Source: an uncultured Clostridia bacterium (GTDB lineage Bacteria; Bacillota; Clostridia; Oscillospirales; Ruminococcaceae). Taken from it: a stretch of DNA of 64,000 bases. The stretch covers positions 62,001-126,000 of the forward strand of contig CALWZE010000002.1 of the NCBI GenBank assembly GCA_944385925.1, in the 5' to 3' direction. The first letter of the stretch is position 1; each line of letters starts with the position of its first letter. Below are positions 9,107-18,386 of the stretch, piece by piece. Position numbers and translations under genes: made by a program. The notes beneath the pieces are model-generated. The model was not told the DNA's origin and did not search any database. It worked only from the letters and a program-made list of their open reading frames with translations.

Positions 9107-10600
9107 TCACATGCCTTTGTCCCGTACAAAGGCGCGGATTTCCCGCAGAAATTCTGCGCCGTATGCCTGTTGTTTCCGGCGTCCAACCCCGCTCACCATC
9201 ATAAAGCTGTCCATCGACATGGGCAGCTTTTTGCACATATCCCGCAGCGATGCATCCGAAAAAACCACGAACGCCGGAACGTTCTGTTCCCGTGCGATTT
9301 CGCCGCGCAGATGCTGGAGCCTGCGGAACAGCTCGTTGTCCCTGTCCATATTGTCCAGTCCAAGCTCCGCGCGCTGTGCGGCGCGCAGACAGTTGGCACA
9401 GTTTTCACAGCTTTCCGGACCGGCCTCTCCGAAATAATTGAGAATATATCCACGCAGGCATCCCGGCGTTTCGCAGTATCCGCTCATGATCGCCAGCCGC
9501 TCCATAGCGCGCGCAGTCAGTTCCGCGGCGAGGACCGGGTCGGTCTGCGCGGTATTCTCCCTGCTTTTTTCAATCAGAAACCGTGCGGTCTGCAGGTCCC
9601 GCGCGCTGTACAGCAGCAGGCAGTCGGCCGGTTCCCCATCCCGTCCGGCGCGGCCCGCTTCCTGATAATAGCTTTCAAGATCAAGCGGCATATTATAGTG
9701 CAGAACATACCGCACGTCGCTCTTGTCTATCCCCATTCCAAAGGCGTTCGTTGCCACGGCAATGCGGCACTCGTCATAGACAAAGCTGTCCTGGTTCAGC
9801 CGGCGCTCCTCGTCGGACAGGCCCGCATGATACCGCGTGGCCGAAAAGCCGCTCTCGCACAGGAACGCGCTGACCTCTTCCACCTGCTTGCGGGTCTGGC
9901 AATAGACGATGCCGCATTGGTTCTGCCGCGCGTCCACAAAATCAAACAGGGCCTTGCGCTTGTCCCGCGGCTTTTCAACAGAAAAGCGCAGGTTCGGGCG
10001 GTCAAATCCGGTGACCAGCAAAAAAGGGTCACGCAGCCCGAGCTGATCCCGGATATCGGCGCGCACCTCCGGCGTCGCGGTGGCTGTAAAGGCGGCAACC
10101 ACCGGACGGCGGGGCAGCTTTTCCAGAAACTCCGGAATCCGGGTATAGCTTGGGCGAAAATCCTGTCCCCATCTGGAAATGCAGTGCGCCTCGTCCACCG
10201 CGACAAGATCGATCCGCAGGCCGGCGCAGGCGTCGAGAAAGCCCGGCGTCAGCAGACGCTCGGGCGCGACATAAATGATTTTATACATTCCCTGTTTCAT
10301 ATTGGCGATTGCTTTGGGAAACTGCCGCTCGTTGAGTGAGCTGTTGAGAAAGGCGGCGGCAACGCCCGCCTGTTTAAGCGCCATCACCTGATCCTTCATC
10401 AGGGAAATCAGCGGGGAAACAACCAGCGTGACGCCCGGCATACAGAGGGCCGGGACCTGAAAGCAGAGCGATTTTCCCGCGCCGGTCGGCATAACGCCGA
10501 GCAAATCACGCCCGCTGAGAATGCAGTCAATGAGCTGCTCCTGCCCGCCGCGAAAGGAGGTGTATCCGAAATATTCTTTAAGTACAGCTAGCTTGTCCAT
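9107..10600 (-). CDS. recQ: RecQ-family ATP-dependent DNA helicase
   Basis: The 497-residue 3'-5' helicase acts in recombination and replication repair. It has Walker A (MPTGAGKSLC), the DEAH box (VDEAHCISRWG), motif VI (QEAGRAGRDG) and a zinc-binding region (CETPGCLRGYILNYF and ESCENCANC). The last 80 residues read as an HRDC domain. The winged-helix RQC part of longer RecQ proteins is very short or absent, which explains the small size. GGGAG precedes the ATG at 10600. It lies 25 nt downstream of the brkB-like gene, probably in the same operon with birA. Confidence 0.92.
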   Translation of the reverse strand: MDKLAVLKEYFGYTSFRGGQEQLIDCILSGRDLLGVMPTGAGKSLCFQVPALCMPGVTLVVSPLISLMKDQVMALKQAGVAAAFLNSSLNERQFPKAIANMKQGMYKIIYVAPERLLTPGFLDACAGLRIDLVAVDEAHCISRWGQDFRPSYTRIPEFLEKLPRRPVVAAFTATATPEVRADIRDQLGLRDPFLLVTGFDRPNLRFSVEKPRDKRKALFDFVDARQNQCGIVYCQTRKQVEEVSAFLCESGFSATRYHAGLSDEERRLNQDSFVYDECRIAVATNAFGMGIDKSDVRYVLHYNMPLDLESYYQEAGRAGRDGEPADCLLLYSARDLQTARFLIEKSRENTAQTDPVLAAELTARAMERLAIMSGYCETPGCLRGYILNYFGEAGPESCENCANCLRAAQRAELGLDNMDRDNELFRRLQHLRGEIAREQNVPAFVVFSDASLRDMCKKLPMSMDSFMMVSGVGRRKQQAYGAEFLREIRAFVRDKGM

Positions 10601-10625
10601 TTTTCTCCCGCCCCGCAGGGCCGTT

Positions 10626-11513
10626 TCAAGGTGTTTTTCCGTCCTGTTCCGGCTGCGTTCTTGCAAGCGCCGCGCGCCGTCTCCTGCTCTCGTACCGCCA
10701 TTTATTCAACTCAGCGCCCAGCAGCAGAATCACCATGCACATATAAAGCCAGAGCAGGAACAACACCAGGGCCGCAAGACCGCCGTACAGGATCGGGTAG
10801 TTGGAGAAATATTTGATGTAAACCGAGAAGCCCCAGGAAAACGCAAGCCAGCCGGCCGCCGCAAGAACCGCGCCGAAAAACTGCCCGTTGATTGTAATGC
10901 TGGACCTGGCCAGCCCGTGATAACTGAGCATAAAGAGAAAGGTCAGCATAATGAAAAAGATGATATTCTTCAAATCAAGCAGGCGCAGCAGCGGCTCAAA
11001 GCGCGGATCGAACCGTTCCAAAAGCAGATTTTGAATCGGCGTGCCGAACACCAGCACGAGCATGGAAAGCGAAATGGTCGCGATAAACGCAAGGGTATAT
11101 AACAGCGAATTGACCGCGTTGCGGATATAGCTTCGCCCGCGGTTTTCATCATATATATTCTGTATTCCGTCCCCAATACTGCGAATTCCTTTGGACGCGG
11201 ACCATAAAATGAAAATGCTGGTCACCGAAAGCAGCGGAATATTTCCCCGGTTAAATATTTCGCTGAGAAACTGAACGCCGAACTGCTGCATCTGTTCCGG
11301 CAGAATTGAGCTGGCAATCCCGGCAATCTGTTCGGCGCTCAGCGGAATCACCAGTCCCAAAACCAGAAAAAACAGCATGATAAAAGGGACCGCGGAGATC
11401 AGCACAAAATAGGCCGCCTGCGCAGCATAGACCATGACCCGGTCGCGTTCAATAATATTGGATACACGTCTGACCAGACGAACCGCGCGGGAATACCGCT
11501 CCCGCCACCGCAT
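10626..11513 (-). CDS. YihY/BrkB-family inner-membrane protein
   Basis: The 295-residue membrane protein has about six hydrophobic helices. Family features include the N-terminal YAAQAAYFVLISAVPFIMLF segment and the conserved GGLAALVLFLLWLYM stretch near the C-terminus. The family (once annotated as ribonuclease BN) has no agreed molecular role; export or envelope functions have been proposed. It sits between birA and recQ in a same-strand run with gaps of 64 and 25 nt. The short basic C-terminal tail is cytoplasmic by the positive-inside rule. Confidence 0.88.
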   Translation of the reverse strand: MRWRERYSRAVRLVRRVSNIIERDRVMVYAAQAAYFVLISAVPFIMLFFLVLGLVIPLSAEQIAGIASSILPEQMQQFGVQFLSEIFNRGNIPLLSVTSIFILWSASKGIRSIGDGIQNIYDENRGRSYIRNAVNSLLYTLAFIATISLSMLVLVFGTPIQNLLLERFDPRFEPLLRLLDLKNIIFFIMLTFLFMLSYHGLARSSITINGQFFGAVLAAAGWLAFSWGFSVYIKYFSNYPILYGGLAALVLFLLWLYMCMVILLLGAELNKWRYESRRRRAALARTQPEQDGKTP

Positions 11514-11577
11514 CCTGTCTATCCCGTTTTCCCCCTTTTCCGCTTTCTTATGCTATTTTATGCCGGCAGACGCCGGT

Positions 11578-12591
11578 TTATTTGCCGCGCGGCTTCTCCG
11601 TTCGCGCGCCGCACTTTTCCGAAAAAGCGCCGCTCCCGATCGAGATTTCGCCCGCTTTCAGGGTCTCAAAGGTTCCGTCCGGCAGACGCACGACCAAATT
11701 GGCCTGATCATTGATTTCCACTGCTTCTCCCTCAAAGCTCTGCTGCCCGCGATAAAACCGGACCGTTTTGCCCAGCACCAGCGAGCGGGCGCGATAGCTC
11801 TCCATCAGCGCGGGGGCTGCAAGATTTTCCGCAAGCGCATACAGTCTCCCGACGATCTCTGCAATCAGCTGGTTTCGGGTAAGCGATTGCTGCGGGTCCA
11901 GCGCGGTCGCAATGCCGGACAGTTCCGGCGGAAAACTCCCGCTGCGGAAATTCACCCCAATCCCGACGATGATCGCCTCCGCCATCCCGCTCTCAAGATC
12001 GCTGACCCCTTCGGTCAGGATTCCGCAAACTTTTTTCCCGTCCAGAAAAACATCGTTCACCCATTTGATCCGCGCATCGCGTCCGCACAGCGCTTCAACC
12101 GCCTCGCAAACCGCCACGCCGGCCGCCGCCGTTATGCGCAGCGCATCCTCAAGCGGCGTGCGCGGGCAGAACACCGCGCTGAAATAAACGCCCCTTCCAG
12201 GCGGAGAAAAAAAGCTGTTCCCTCTCCGGCCGCGCCCTGCCGTCTGTGTATCCGACGCAATCAGCATCGGACGCGCGCCGGACGCGCTGATTTGCCGCTT
12301 CGCTTCGGAATTTGTCGAGTCCACTGTGTGCAGGGCGACAATCTCCATCTCCCGCAATTGCTCCGGCAGATGCACTGCAATACCCTGCGCCGAAATAATG
12401 TCGCTTCGCAAACTGAGCCGGTAACCGCGGTTTGTCGCCGCCTCCACCGCATAGCCCTCCTGCTGCAAAGCGCGCACCGCTTTCCACACAGCGGCGCGGC
12501 TCACTCCAATCCTTTCGGCCAGCTCCTGTCCGGAAATATACTTATCCCGATTTTTTTCCAGCTCTGTCAGGACATGCAGTTTCAGTTCCAT
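11578..12591 (-). CDS. birA: Bifunctional biotin-protein ligase / biotin operon repressor
   Basis: The 337-residue enzyme activates biotin as biotinyl-AMP and attaches it to carboxylase or decarboxylase subunits. Residues 1-65 form a winged helix-turn-helix (ISGQELAERIGVSRAAVWK), so it should also repress biotin genes. The catalytic domain has the biotinyl-AMP loop TAGRGRRGNSF and the KWVNDVFLDGKKVCGIL segment. A C-terminal SH3-like domain includes RFYRGQQSFEGEAV. It is the first gene of a likely birA-brkB-recQ unit. No biotin biosynthesis gene or biotin-dependent enzyme is in the window. Confidence 0.95.
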   Translation of the reverse strand: MELKLHVLTELEKNRDKYISGQELAERIGVSRAAVWKAVRALQQEGYAVEAATNRGYRLSLRSDIISAQGIAVHLPEQLREMEIVALHTVDSTNSEAKRQISASGARPMLIASDTQTAGRGRRGNSFFSPPGRGVYFSAVFCPRTPLEDALRITAAAGVAVCEAVEALCGRDARIKWVNDVFLDGKKVCGILTEGVSDLESGMAEAIIVGIGVNFRSGSFPPELSGIATALDPQQSLTRNQLIAEIVGRLYALAENLAAPALMESYRARSLVLGKTVRFYRGQQSFEGEAVEINDQANLVVRLPDGTFETLKAGEISIGSGAFSEKCGARTEKPRGK

Positions 12592-12676
12592 TCCGTCTTC
12601 CCTCTTGTGATCGCAGCGCAGCTTTGTTCATTCAGTTTACCATTCCTCCTGTCCGGCGGCAAGTATATTCCCGCTT

Positions 12677-12705
12677 TTGCATTTGACGGCAAAAGGTGAT
12701 ACAAT
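12677..12705 (+). promoter_or_regulatory. Promoter of the DUF1294 gene
   Basis: TTGCAT and TACAAT are separated by 17 nt, with the ATG about 25 nt downstream of the -10 box and GGGAGG between them. Confidence 0.5.
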
Positions 12706-12729
12706 AGCCCAATTCATTCGGGAGGCATT

Positions 12730-12996
12730 ATGGATAAACTGGTTTTAATTTGGCTGCTGTGTCTGAATATCGCCGCATTTGTCTGTATGTTTGCAGATAA
12801 ACGGTTTGCCGTTCACGGCCTGCACCGCATTCCGGAACGCACTTTGCTTCTGCTTGCGCTTGCCGGCGGTTCTCTCGGGGCTTTGAGCGGCATGCTGCTC
12901 TTTCGCCACAAAACCCGTCATCCCCGCTTTTACATAGGGCTGCCTGTCATATTTATTCTGCATCTGGCGGCGGCTTATTATTTCCTGTGCGTATAA
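12730..12996 (+). CDS. Small DUF1294-family membrane protein
   Basis: The 88-residue protein has about three membrane helices. It matches the DUF1294 pattern: an Asp-Lys pair after the first helix (FADKRFAV), a basic RIPERTLL segment, the GGSLGALSGMLLFRHKTRH block, and a final hydrophobic helix. The function of the family is unknown. GGGAGG lies 6 nt before the ATG. It is divergent from birA and stands alone. Confidence 0.85.
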   Translation: MDKLVLIWLLCLNIAAFVCMFADKRFAVHGLHRIPERTLLLLALAGGSLGALSGMLLFRHKTRHPRFYIGLPVIFILHLAAAYYFLCV

Positions 12997-13718
12997 ATCG
13001 TCGAAATATCAACAATTTTGTTGCTGTTTTTACCAATTTTACGCTCTGCAAAGATATTCGGTAAACAGAAGACCTGTCTTCCTATCTCCTCTTGTCGGTT
13101 TTCTCGATTTTTATCCAAATTGTTATATTTCTATTCATTCGACAAATTGTAATGTATTTTTCCAAACTTCGCCGCATCATGGTGAAAAATCATTTTCCAA
13201 CTAATTTTCATATAGGGACGCCTGCGGTTTTCCTTTTCCCAAAACAGGGAAGGAGGAATTATCCGCACAACCTAACTCCCATACATTGATCTTGATAAGA
13301 AAAAAGACCGCCGGAACCCGCTCTTTTCACTTTTCCTGATTTCTTTGCTTTTCTTCTATCCATTTTGTTGTTTTTATATATTTTTCGACATTTTGTTATT
13401 GTCTTTCCACTGGATTTGCTTTTCATCAATAAGTAAAATTTGCAGCCTTCTTTGATACGGACACAATTTTGCTCAAAATTTTTGCCAACAGACAACATCC
13501 GGCAAACCTCCCCGAATGCGTTTTTTGGTTTATTAGCCGTTTTTGTGAAATGCCCACAAACGCGGGCGGCCGCGCTGCGCAGCCGCCCGTCATGCTGTAA
13601 AGCATTTTCCCTTTCCAGCAATTTTCAGCAAACCAAAACGGCGGCGCAAGCGCTGATCTTTTTTCGCTTATGTTCCCTTGTTATTTTTTACCCATCATTT
13701 TCTTGAAAGGACAATATA
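12997..13718. other. AT-rich intergenic region with one GC-rich hairpin
   Basis: This 722-bp stretch is clearly more AT-rich than its flanks. No ORF here has a ribosome site or a family match. An inverted repeat CGGGCGGC...GCCGCCCG at 13563-13589 (11-nt loop) is the only marked structure; it lacks a T run. An unrecognised RNA cannot be excluded. Confidence 0.4.
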
Positions 13719-14537
13719 ATGCTTTATCCTTATCTGTGGTACTTTTTTATCTACGCCTTTCTGGGCTGGTGCTCTGAGGTAATTTTCGCCGCGGTGCGCA
13801 CCGGACATTTTGTCAACCGCGGCTTTTTGCACGGCCCGGTTTGCCCGATCTACGGCTTCGGCGTCACGGCTGTTGTCTGGCTGCTGCTGCCGGTTTCGGA
13901 CCATCTTTTGCTGCTGTATGCAGGCAGTGTTCTGCTCACCTCGGCGCTTGAATTCTTCACCGGATGGGTCATGGAGAAGCTGTTTCATCAAAAATGGTGG
14001 GACTATTCTTCCATGCCCTTTAATCTGGGCGGCTATGTTTGTCTTGCCTTTTCGCTTGCCTGGGGAATTCTGTGCGTTCTGATCGTTCGGGTCATTCACC
14101 CCATTATTCAAGGCTTTACAGGACTGATTCCCCGATTTATCGGTTATCCGCTGCTCACTGTTCTGGCCGCCGCACTGCTTGTTGACCTTGCCGCCACTTT
14201 GCGGGGCGTTGTTCGATTTAATAAAAGCCTTGGCCAGCTTGAAGAGATTGTAAACCGTCTGGACGAAATTTCCGAGCGCATCGGAACGGGTGTGTCGGAA
14301 GGTGCAATTGCGCTTCGCGACAAGACCGAGCCGCTGAACGCAGAGCTGGAAAAACGCAGAGAAGCGCTTGCTCAAAAGGCCGCGGCTCTGAAATCGGAAA
14401 TCACCTGCCGCCACAAGCGCATTCTGGAGGCCTTTCCGGACATGAAATCCCGCAAATATAGCGGCGCGCTCACCCGTTTGAAAGAGGAATTGCGCCGTTA
14501 TCGTGAAGAAAAGGGAAACAACCGGAAACATTCCTAA
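13719..14537 (+). CDS. Putative ABC-transporter type IV (CmpB-like) membrane protein
   Basis: The 272-residue protein has five or so membrane helices in its first 170 residues, then a charged, probably coiled-coil cytoplasmic region. The N-terminus (FIYAFLGWCSEVIFAA and NRGFLHGPVCPIYG) matches the Pfam family called putative ABC-transporter type IV, common in Clostridia. Despite the family name, no ATPase gene is adjacent and transport has not been shown. GAAAGGAC precedes the ATG. The PAP2 gene follows after 127 nt on the same strand. Confidence 0.85.
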   Translation: MLYPYLWYFFIYAFLGWCSEVIFAAVRTGHFVNRGFLHGPVCPIYGFGVTAVVWLLLPVSDHLLLLYAGSVLLTSALEFFTGWVMEKLFHQKWWDYSSMPFNLGGYVCLAFSLAWGILCVLIVRVIHPIIQGFTGLIPRFIGYPLLTVLAAALLVDLAATLRGVVRFNKSLGQLEEIVNRLDEISERIGTGVSEGAIALRDKTEPLNAELEKRREALAQKAAALKSEITCRHKRILEAFPDMKSRKYSGALTRLKEELRRYREEKGNNRKHS

Positions 14538-14664
14538 GCCTGAATATTAAGAATTCTTAATATTTTCTTCATGCTTTTTGCATTGAAGCGGACCGCGCCC
14601 CATGATAAACTTTTATCAGAAACCGGAACATTTCTGAAAACCTGCGCCCGATTCAATCGTTATA

Positions 14665-15240
14665 ATGCATATGGAAAAGAAAATTAATCTGGATCAGTTC
14701 CCCATTACCGGCCATTTTTTAAAAATCAAGCGGGCAGATATAGCCGCGCTGCTTTATATTCAGCAGCGGCTGCGCACCCCGGCCCGCGACCGGCTTATGC
14801 GCTTTTTTACCCGCCTGGGAAACGGCGGCACGGTTTGGCTGTGCTGTGCGGCCTTGATGGGCCTGTCGCCGCAGTTCAGAACCTGCGCTATCTCGATTAT
14901 TTCGGTCCTGATCGTCGGGCTGCTTACCGGAAATCTGATTATCAAACGGCTTTCCTCCCGCATTCGACCCTACGACTTTCTGGACTGGCAGCCGCTTATT
15001 AAACCATTAAAGGATTATTCTTTCCCCTCCTGTCATGCGATGTCCTCCTTTGCATGCGCCACAATGATCTGCTTTTTCAGCGTCCCTCTCGGCTTGCTGG
15101 CGCTAGGCGTTGCATCCATGATCGCGCTTTCCCGGTTATATCTCTTTGTGCATTACCCAACCGATGTAATTGTTGGCTCTCTTTGGGGCATAATCATTGC
15201 ATTTACTACCCGCTGGTTCCTGCTCACCTACATTTTTTAA
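14665..15240 (+). CDS. PAP2-family membrane phosphatase
   Basis: The 191-residue integral membrane phosphatase likely acts on a lipid phosphate such as undecaprenyl pyrophosphate or phosphatidate. The three family motifs are present: KRLSSRIRP, PSCH (a variant of PSGH) and SRLYLFVHYPTD, with catalytic His residues in the last two. Two ATGs, at 14665 and 14671, are possible; neither has a clear ribosome site, and an in-frame stop at 14635 rules out a much longer form. TATAAT overlaps the first ATG, which is probably chance. A strong terminator follows 35 nt after the stop. Confidence 0.9.
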   Translation: MHMEKKINLDQFPITGHFLKIKRADIAALLYIQQRLRTPARDRLMRFFTRLGNGGTVWLCCAALMGLSPQFRTCAISIISVLIVGLLTGNLIIKRLSSRIRPYDFLDWQPLIKPLKDYSFPSCHAMSSFACATMICFFSVPLGLLALGVASMIALSRLYLFVHYPTDVIVGSLWGIIIAFTTRWFLLTYIF

Positions 15241-15274
15241 TCGCTGCAATCCCCATTTTTTCACATATCCCCGC

Positions 15275-15317
15275 AAAACACCCCGTGCCTTGCATGAATG
15301 CACGGGGTGTTTTTTTG
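15275..15317 (+). terminator. Terminator of the PAP2 gene
   Basis: ACACCCCGTGC pairs perfectly with GCACGGGGTGT and is followed by seven T residues. A run of A on the 5' side may also let it terminate the opposing YkvI-family gene. Confidence 0.9.
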
Positions 15318-15427
15318 TTTAGCTTCGCTGGAAAGTCCAACGCTGCATTTTCAGTGCCACACAAGACAAAGATACACCTTTTCACATGAGCAGGCGCTTA
15401 ATTATCAGAGGAAATTCTGTTTTTGCC

Positions 15428-16483
15428 TTATACACTGCGTGATTTGTTTTTTGCAGTTTGCCACCGGCGCACTGCCGTTCCTACCAGAAGGAAAAGACCT
15501 GCCGCACCCTGCAGCGGATACAGCCATCGAATTACACCGTCAAACCCGATCAGACTGACCGCATAGCCGCAAAGGGCACAAATAGCGATTGTATATTTTC
15601 TCGCAGTCCAGGCTGTCAGCGACGCTGTTAACCCAAAAAGGCTGTTGGACGCCGCGCAGAATATTGAGACGATCAACAGGAAGGAACAGACAGCCCGCAA
15701 ACCATTCCCGTGTCTTGCCGCAATCGATAAAAGAGGGATCGGCGAGCTCGAAGCGGACAGCGGATCGGTCCCCAGCATTCGAAAAATGCACAGACCGCAC
15801 AGTGCCATGACCAAAGCAGCCAGCGCCGCACCGCCTCTCAGGCTGTTTTTGTTCGGTTTTCGAGCCCCCAACGCGCTCATGACCGGTAACGCTGCGGAAA
15901 AGTTGTAAGACAGATAGAGCAAAGCACTGACGGCCCAGTTATTCAAAAGATCGGTTTTCACCGTCCGGATCTGAAAACCGGCCTGGAAGCCGCAGTATGC
16001 GGCAATGCCCAGCAGCGCGGCAAGTAAAACCGGCACCAGTTTGCCGACGCTTCGCTGCAGGGCGTCCAATCCGCCGGCGGCAGCCCACAGAGAAGCCGCC
16101 GCAATTCCCAGAGAACCTATCCAGGCCGGACAGCCAAACTCCGCGCAGAATGCCGCTCCCCCTGCCGCCAGCATCCCGCTGTAAATAACAAACAGTGAGC
16201 CGGTCAGAATTGTCCTTGCCAGCACGCGCGGGGATTCCGACGCAGCACCCCGAAAGGGACAGGCCGCCGCAACCGGGTCCGGATTTCCCTCAGCCTGCGC
16301 CGTCCCGGCCGCAAGACAGCCCATCCAACAAATTCCGGCTGCGGCCAACACAAATCCTAAAGCCCCCCATTTTCCAAACCTGCTGAAAAATTGATAGATT
16401 TCCTTTCCGGACACAAAGCCGGAACCCATCACCGCGCCTAAAATCAAAACCGCTGTTTTCAGCGGCCCGGTCTTTCCCCTCAT
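15428..16483 (-). CDS. YkvI-family membrane transporter-like protein
   Basis: The 351-residue protein has about ten hydrophobic helices and begins with the GAVMGSGFVSGKEIYQFF segment typical of the uncharacterised YkvI group, which belongs to the amino acid/sodium symporter superfamily. The substrate is unknown. GAGGGGCAGA stands before the ATG. Gene and neighbours are unlinked functionally: the PAP2 gene converges from the left and a broken regulator diverges to the right. Confidence 0.8.
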   Translation of the reverse strand: MRGKTGPLKTAVLILGAVMGSGFVSGKEIYQFFSRFGKWGALGFVLAAAGICWMGCLAAGTAQAEGNPDPVAAACPFRGAASESPRVLARTILTGSLFVIYSGMLAAGGAAFCAEFGCPAWIGSLGIAAASLWAAAGGLDALQRSVGKLVPVLLAALLGIAAYCGFQAGFQIRTVKTDLLNNWAVSALLYLSYNFSAALPVMSALGARKPNKNSLRGGAALAALVMALCGLCIFRMLGTDPLSASSSPIPLLSIAARHGNGLRAVCSFLLIVSIFCAASNSLFGLTASLTAWTARKYTIAICALCGYAVSLIGFDGVIRWLYPLQGAAGLFLLVGTAVRRWQTAKNKSRSV

Positions 16484-16521
16484 TCTGCCCCTCTTTTTCT
16501 GCCTGTCGCTCTTTTATCTAA

Positions 16522-16926
16522 TTTTATGTTTTTGCGCCCGGCGACAAGAACAGCCGGAATCGGATTGCTGAGAAAGAACCGCTGTTTCCAAAACAGAAAA
16601 CCGTTATTTTTCAAAGCGGCATGGAATTCCACACCATGATCCTTCACTTTTCCGGCAACAGAAGGCTGGTAAAAATTCATGAACAGCTCCAGCTGCAAAA
16701 CGAGCGCGCACAATGGCTCAACACACTGATGCCGGATCAGGAAGGCTCGATTCAGGAGCACAACAAACTGGTGGACGCACTTGAGCGAAAGGATCTTGCT
16801 TCCGCTGTCGCCGCCGTGCAGGAGCATTCACAGAACACCATCAACCGCTATGTCAAGATCCTGACTTCGCCGCAATTCCGTCGGGCAATTCTGGAAGTCA
16901 GCAATATCATCAAACACGCTAACTGA
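16522..16926 (+). pseudogene. 3' remnant of a GntR/FadR-type (FCD) regulator
   Basis: The frame is open from 16522 to the stop at 16926, and the part from 16621 reads as the end of an FCD ligand-binding domain: EFHTMILHFSGNRRLV, then EHNKLVDALERKDLASAV and a final EHSQNTINRY. The DNA-binding domain and the first half of FCD, about 130-150 residues in intact relatives, are missing. The upstream residues do not resemble the family. No ribosome site precedes the internal ATG. It stands 18 nt before a truncated livH, so both are probably relics of one lost solute-uptake locus (inference). Confidence 0.7.
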
Positions 16927-16944
16927 GACAGTGAGGAAAACGTC

Positions 16945-17754
16945 ATGCTTCTTCAGCGAATTATCAACGGCCTGACGATCGGCGCAACCTATGCGCTTGT
17001 TGCGGTCGGTTTTTCAATGGTCTACAGCGTTCTGGAACTCGCCAACTTCGCGAACGGCGCTTTCTATGTATTCGCCCCCTACATAGTTGTTTTGCTTTAC
17101 GCCTCGATGGGCTGGGGCTTCATACCGGCTTTTGTGATCGCGCTGCTTGGCACGGGCCTGCTTGGCGCGATGATGGACCGCTACATACTCACCACCATCC
17201 GCAACCGGAAAGCCGCAACCTCTTCTTCCATGGTCGCGACGCTGGGCGTTTCTACCGTCATGATCAACGGCCTGATCGCCATTTTCGGCAGCGACACCAA
17301 GCCTCTCCCGAACGCTTTTGAAATCGATCGAATCCACATTGGACCCGCAATCATCAACGGCAATCAGCTGATTATCATTGTTTTGTCGGTTGTCATTATG
17401 GCCGCGCTGTCCATCATCGTTTACAAAACAAAACTCGGCAGCGCGATGCGCTCGATTGCGCAGAACGTCGTCGCTTCCCGTATGATGGGCGTTAACGTCA
17501 ACCGGATCATCACAATCACCTTCTTCATCGGTTCGGTCAGCGCCGCGATTGCCGGCACCATGGTCGCCATGTATTACGGCTCGGTTGACACCACCCTTTA
17601 CACCACCGTCAGCATCAAGACCTTCGCTTCCGCAATTCCGGAGGTTTTTTATTATTGCGAACGTTCAAGCCGCGTCCTGCGGATAAAACCGCCTTCTTTC
17701 AGGCGCGCGAACTCCGGACAAACCGTCTTTGCTGACAGTCAGTCCCCCGGCTGA
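16945..17754 (+). pseudogene. livH: Truncated branched-chain amino-acid ABC permease (livH remnant)
   Basis: Residues 1 to about 230 match LivH-type permeases: MLLQRIINGLTIGATYALVA, ANFANGAFYVFAPY and the cytoplasmic loop SAMRSIAQNVVASRMMGVNV. At about base 17637, just after SIKTFASAIP, where LivH should continue with the AVLGGIGS region and two more helices, the frame runs into an unrelated, Arg/Ser-rich tail of about 40 residues. No livM, livG, livF or binding protein follows. The EAA-like loop is kept but the final membrane segments are lost, so the gene is very unlikely to work. A good start remains (GTGAGGA before ATG). Confidence 0.8.
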
Positions 17755-18259
17755 ATCGCGGCGACTTGATTAAGTCCCTGGAAGGATTCATTCCGCAACC
17801 CGCTCAAAAGAGATGAACATTCGGCTTCTGCAACGCCTGCATGGCAGCCTGTAAGCGGACGCTGCTTTCCAAGAGCAGCTTTTTGAAAATCAAGAAGTTA
17901 CAAATTCTTTCTTTTTTCACGCGGCGCTTGGCGCGGAAGCTTCTTTATATCACCCGATAACGCCGTGAGAGCATCTTGGTGCTTAAGCAAACAATGCAAA
18001 GGCGGCTGTATTTTGTCTGTTATTCTCCCGCTTTGAAAGCCGGCATCTTATTTAATGCCGGCAAGAAAATTTTATCAGTACGCATTTTGGTGCTGCGTTG
18101 TCTTCCCATATTGTCTGCTTCGACCCTGCCCTGCAAAGGAATACTTTCCTGCAAAGCGTATTCAAACCGGCTTTTATGCTGTCGATTTACCCACGCTTAA
18201 AACCAAGCTTCTCAGGCATTCCGGCAAAGCCGGTATTGCCCCAATCTTAAGCTGACAGC
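17755..18259. other. Non-coding stretch after the livH break
   Basis: Two short open frames on the plus strand here have no ribosome site and no family features. One hairpin, GCCGGCAT...ATGCCGGC at about 18039-18062, is visible. The region is best read as decayed DNA left by the deletion that truncated livH. Confidence 0.45.
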
Positions 18260-18297
18260 CCAAAAGGGGCGCACAGAAATCTGTGCGCCCCTTTTGG
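18260..18297. terminator. Bidirectional hairpin terminator
   Basis: Perfect 18-bp arms, CCAAAAGGGGCGCACAGA and its complement, with a 2-nt spacer. The A and T tracts sit at the stem base, so it could end transcripts on both strands. It lies 90 nt beyond the larA-like stop codon. A second, weaker inverted repeat, GGAAACGGC...GCCGTTTCC, lies between at 18328-18372. Confidence 0.8.
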
Positions 18298-18386
18298 ATT
18301 GAAGGTAGAAAAAATGAAAAAAGCATTGGAAACGGCGGCAGGTTTATTAGGAAGGGGATGCAGCCGTTTCCTGCGAAGCTGGCTGT

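Noticed and set aside
13259..13621. 120-codon minus-strand frame in the AT-rich gap
   Set aside because: No ribosome site, low-complexity basic composition, and it crosses a GC-rich hairpin; not a convincing gene.
14661..14666. TATAAT overlapping the first ATG of the PAP2 gene as a promoter for a leaderless transcript
   Set aside because: No -35 box at a proper distance, and the start point would fall inside the coding sequence; probably chance.
17976..18255. Two short plus-strand frames after the livH break
   Set aside because: No ribosome site, Cys/Leu/Arg-rich random-looking products; they lie in decayed DNA.
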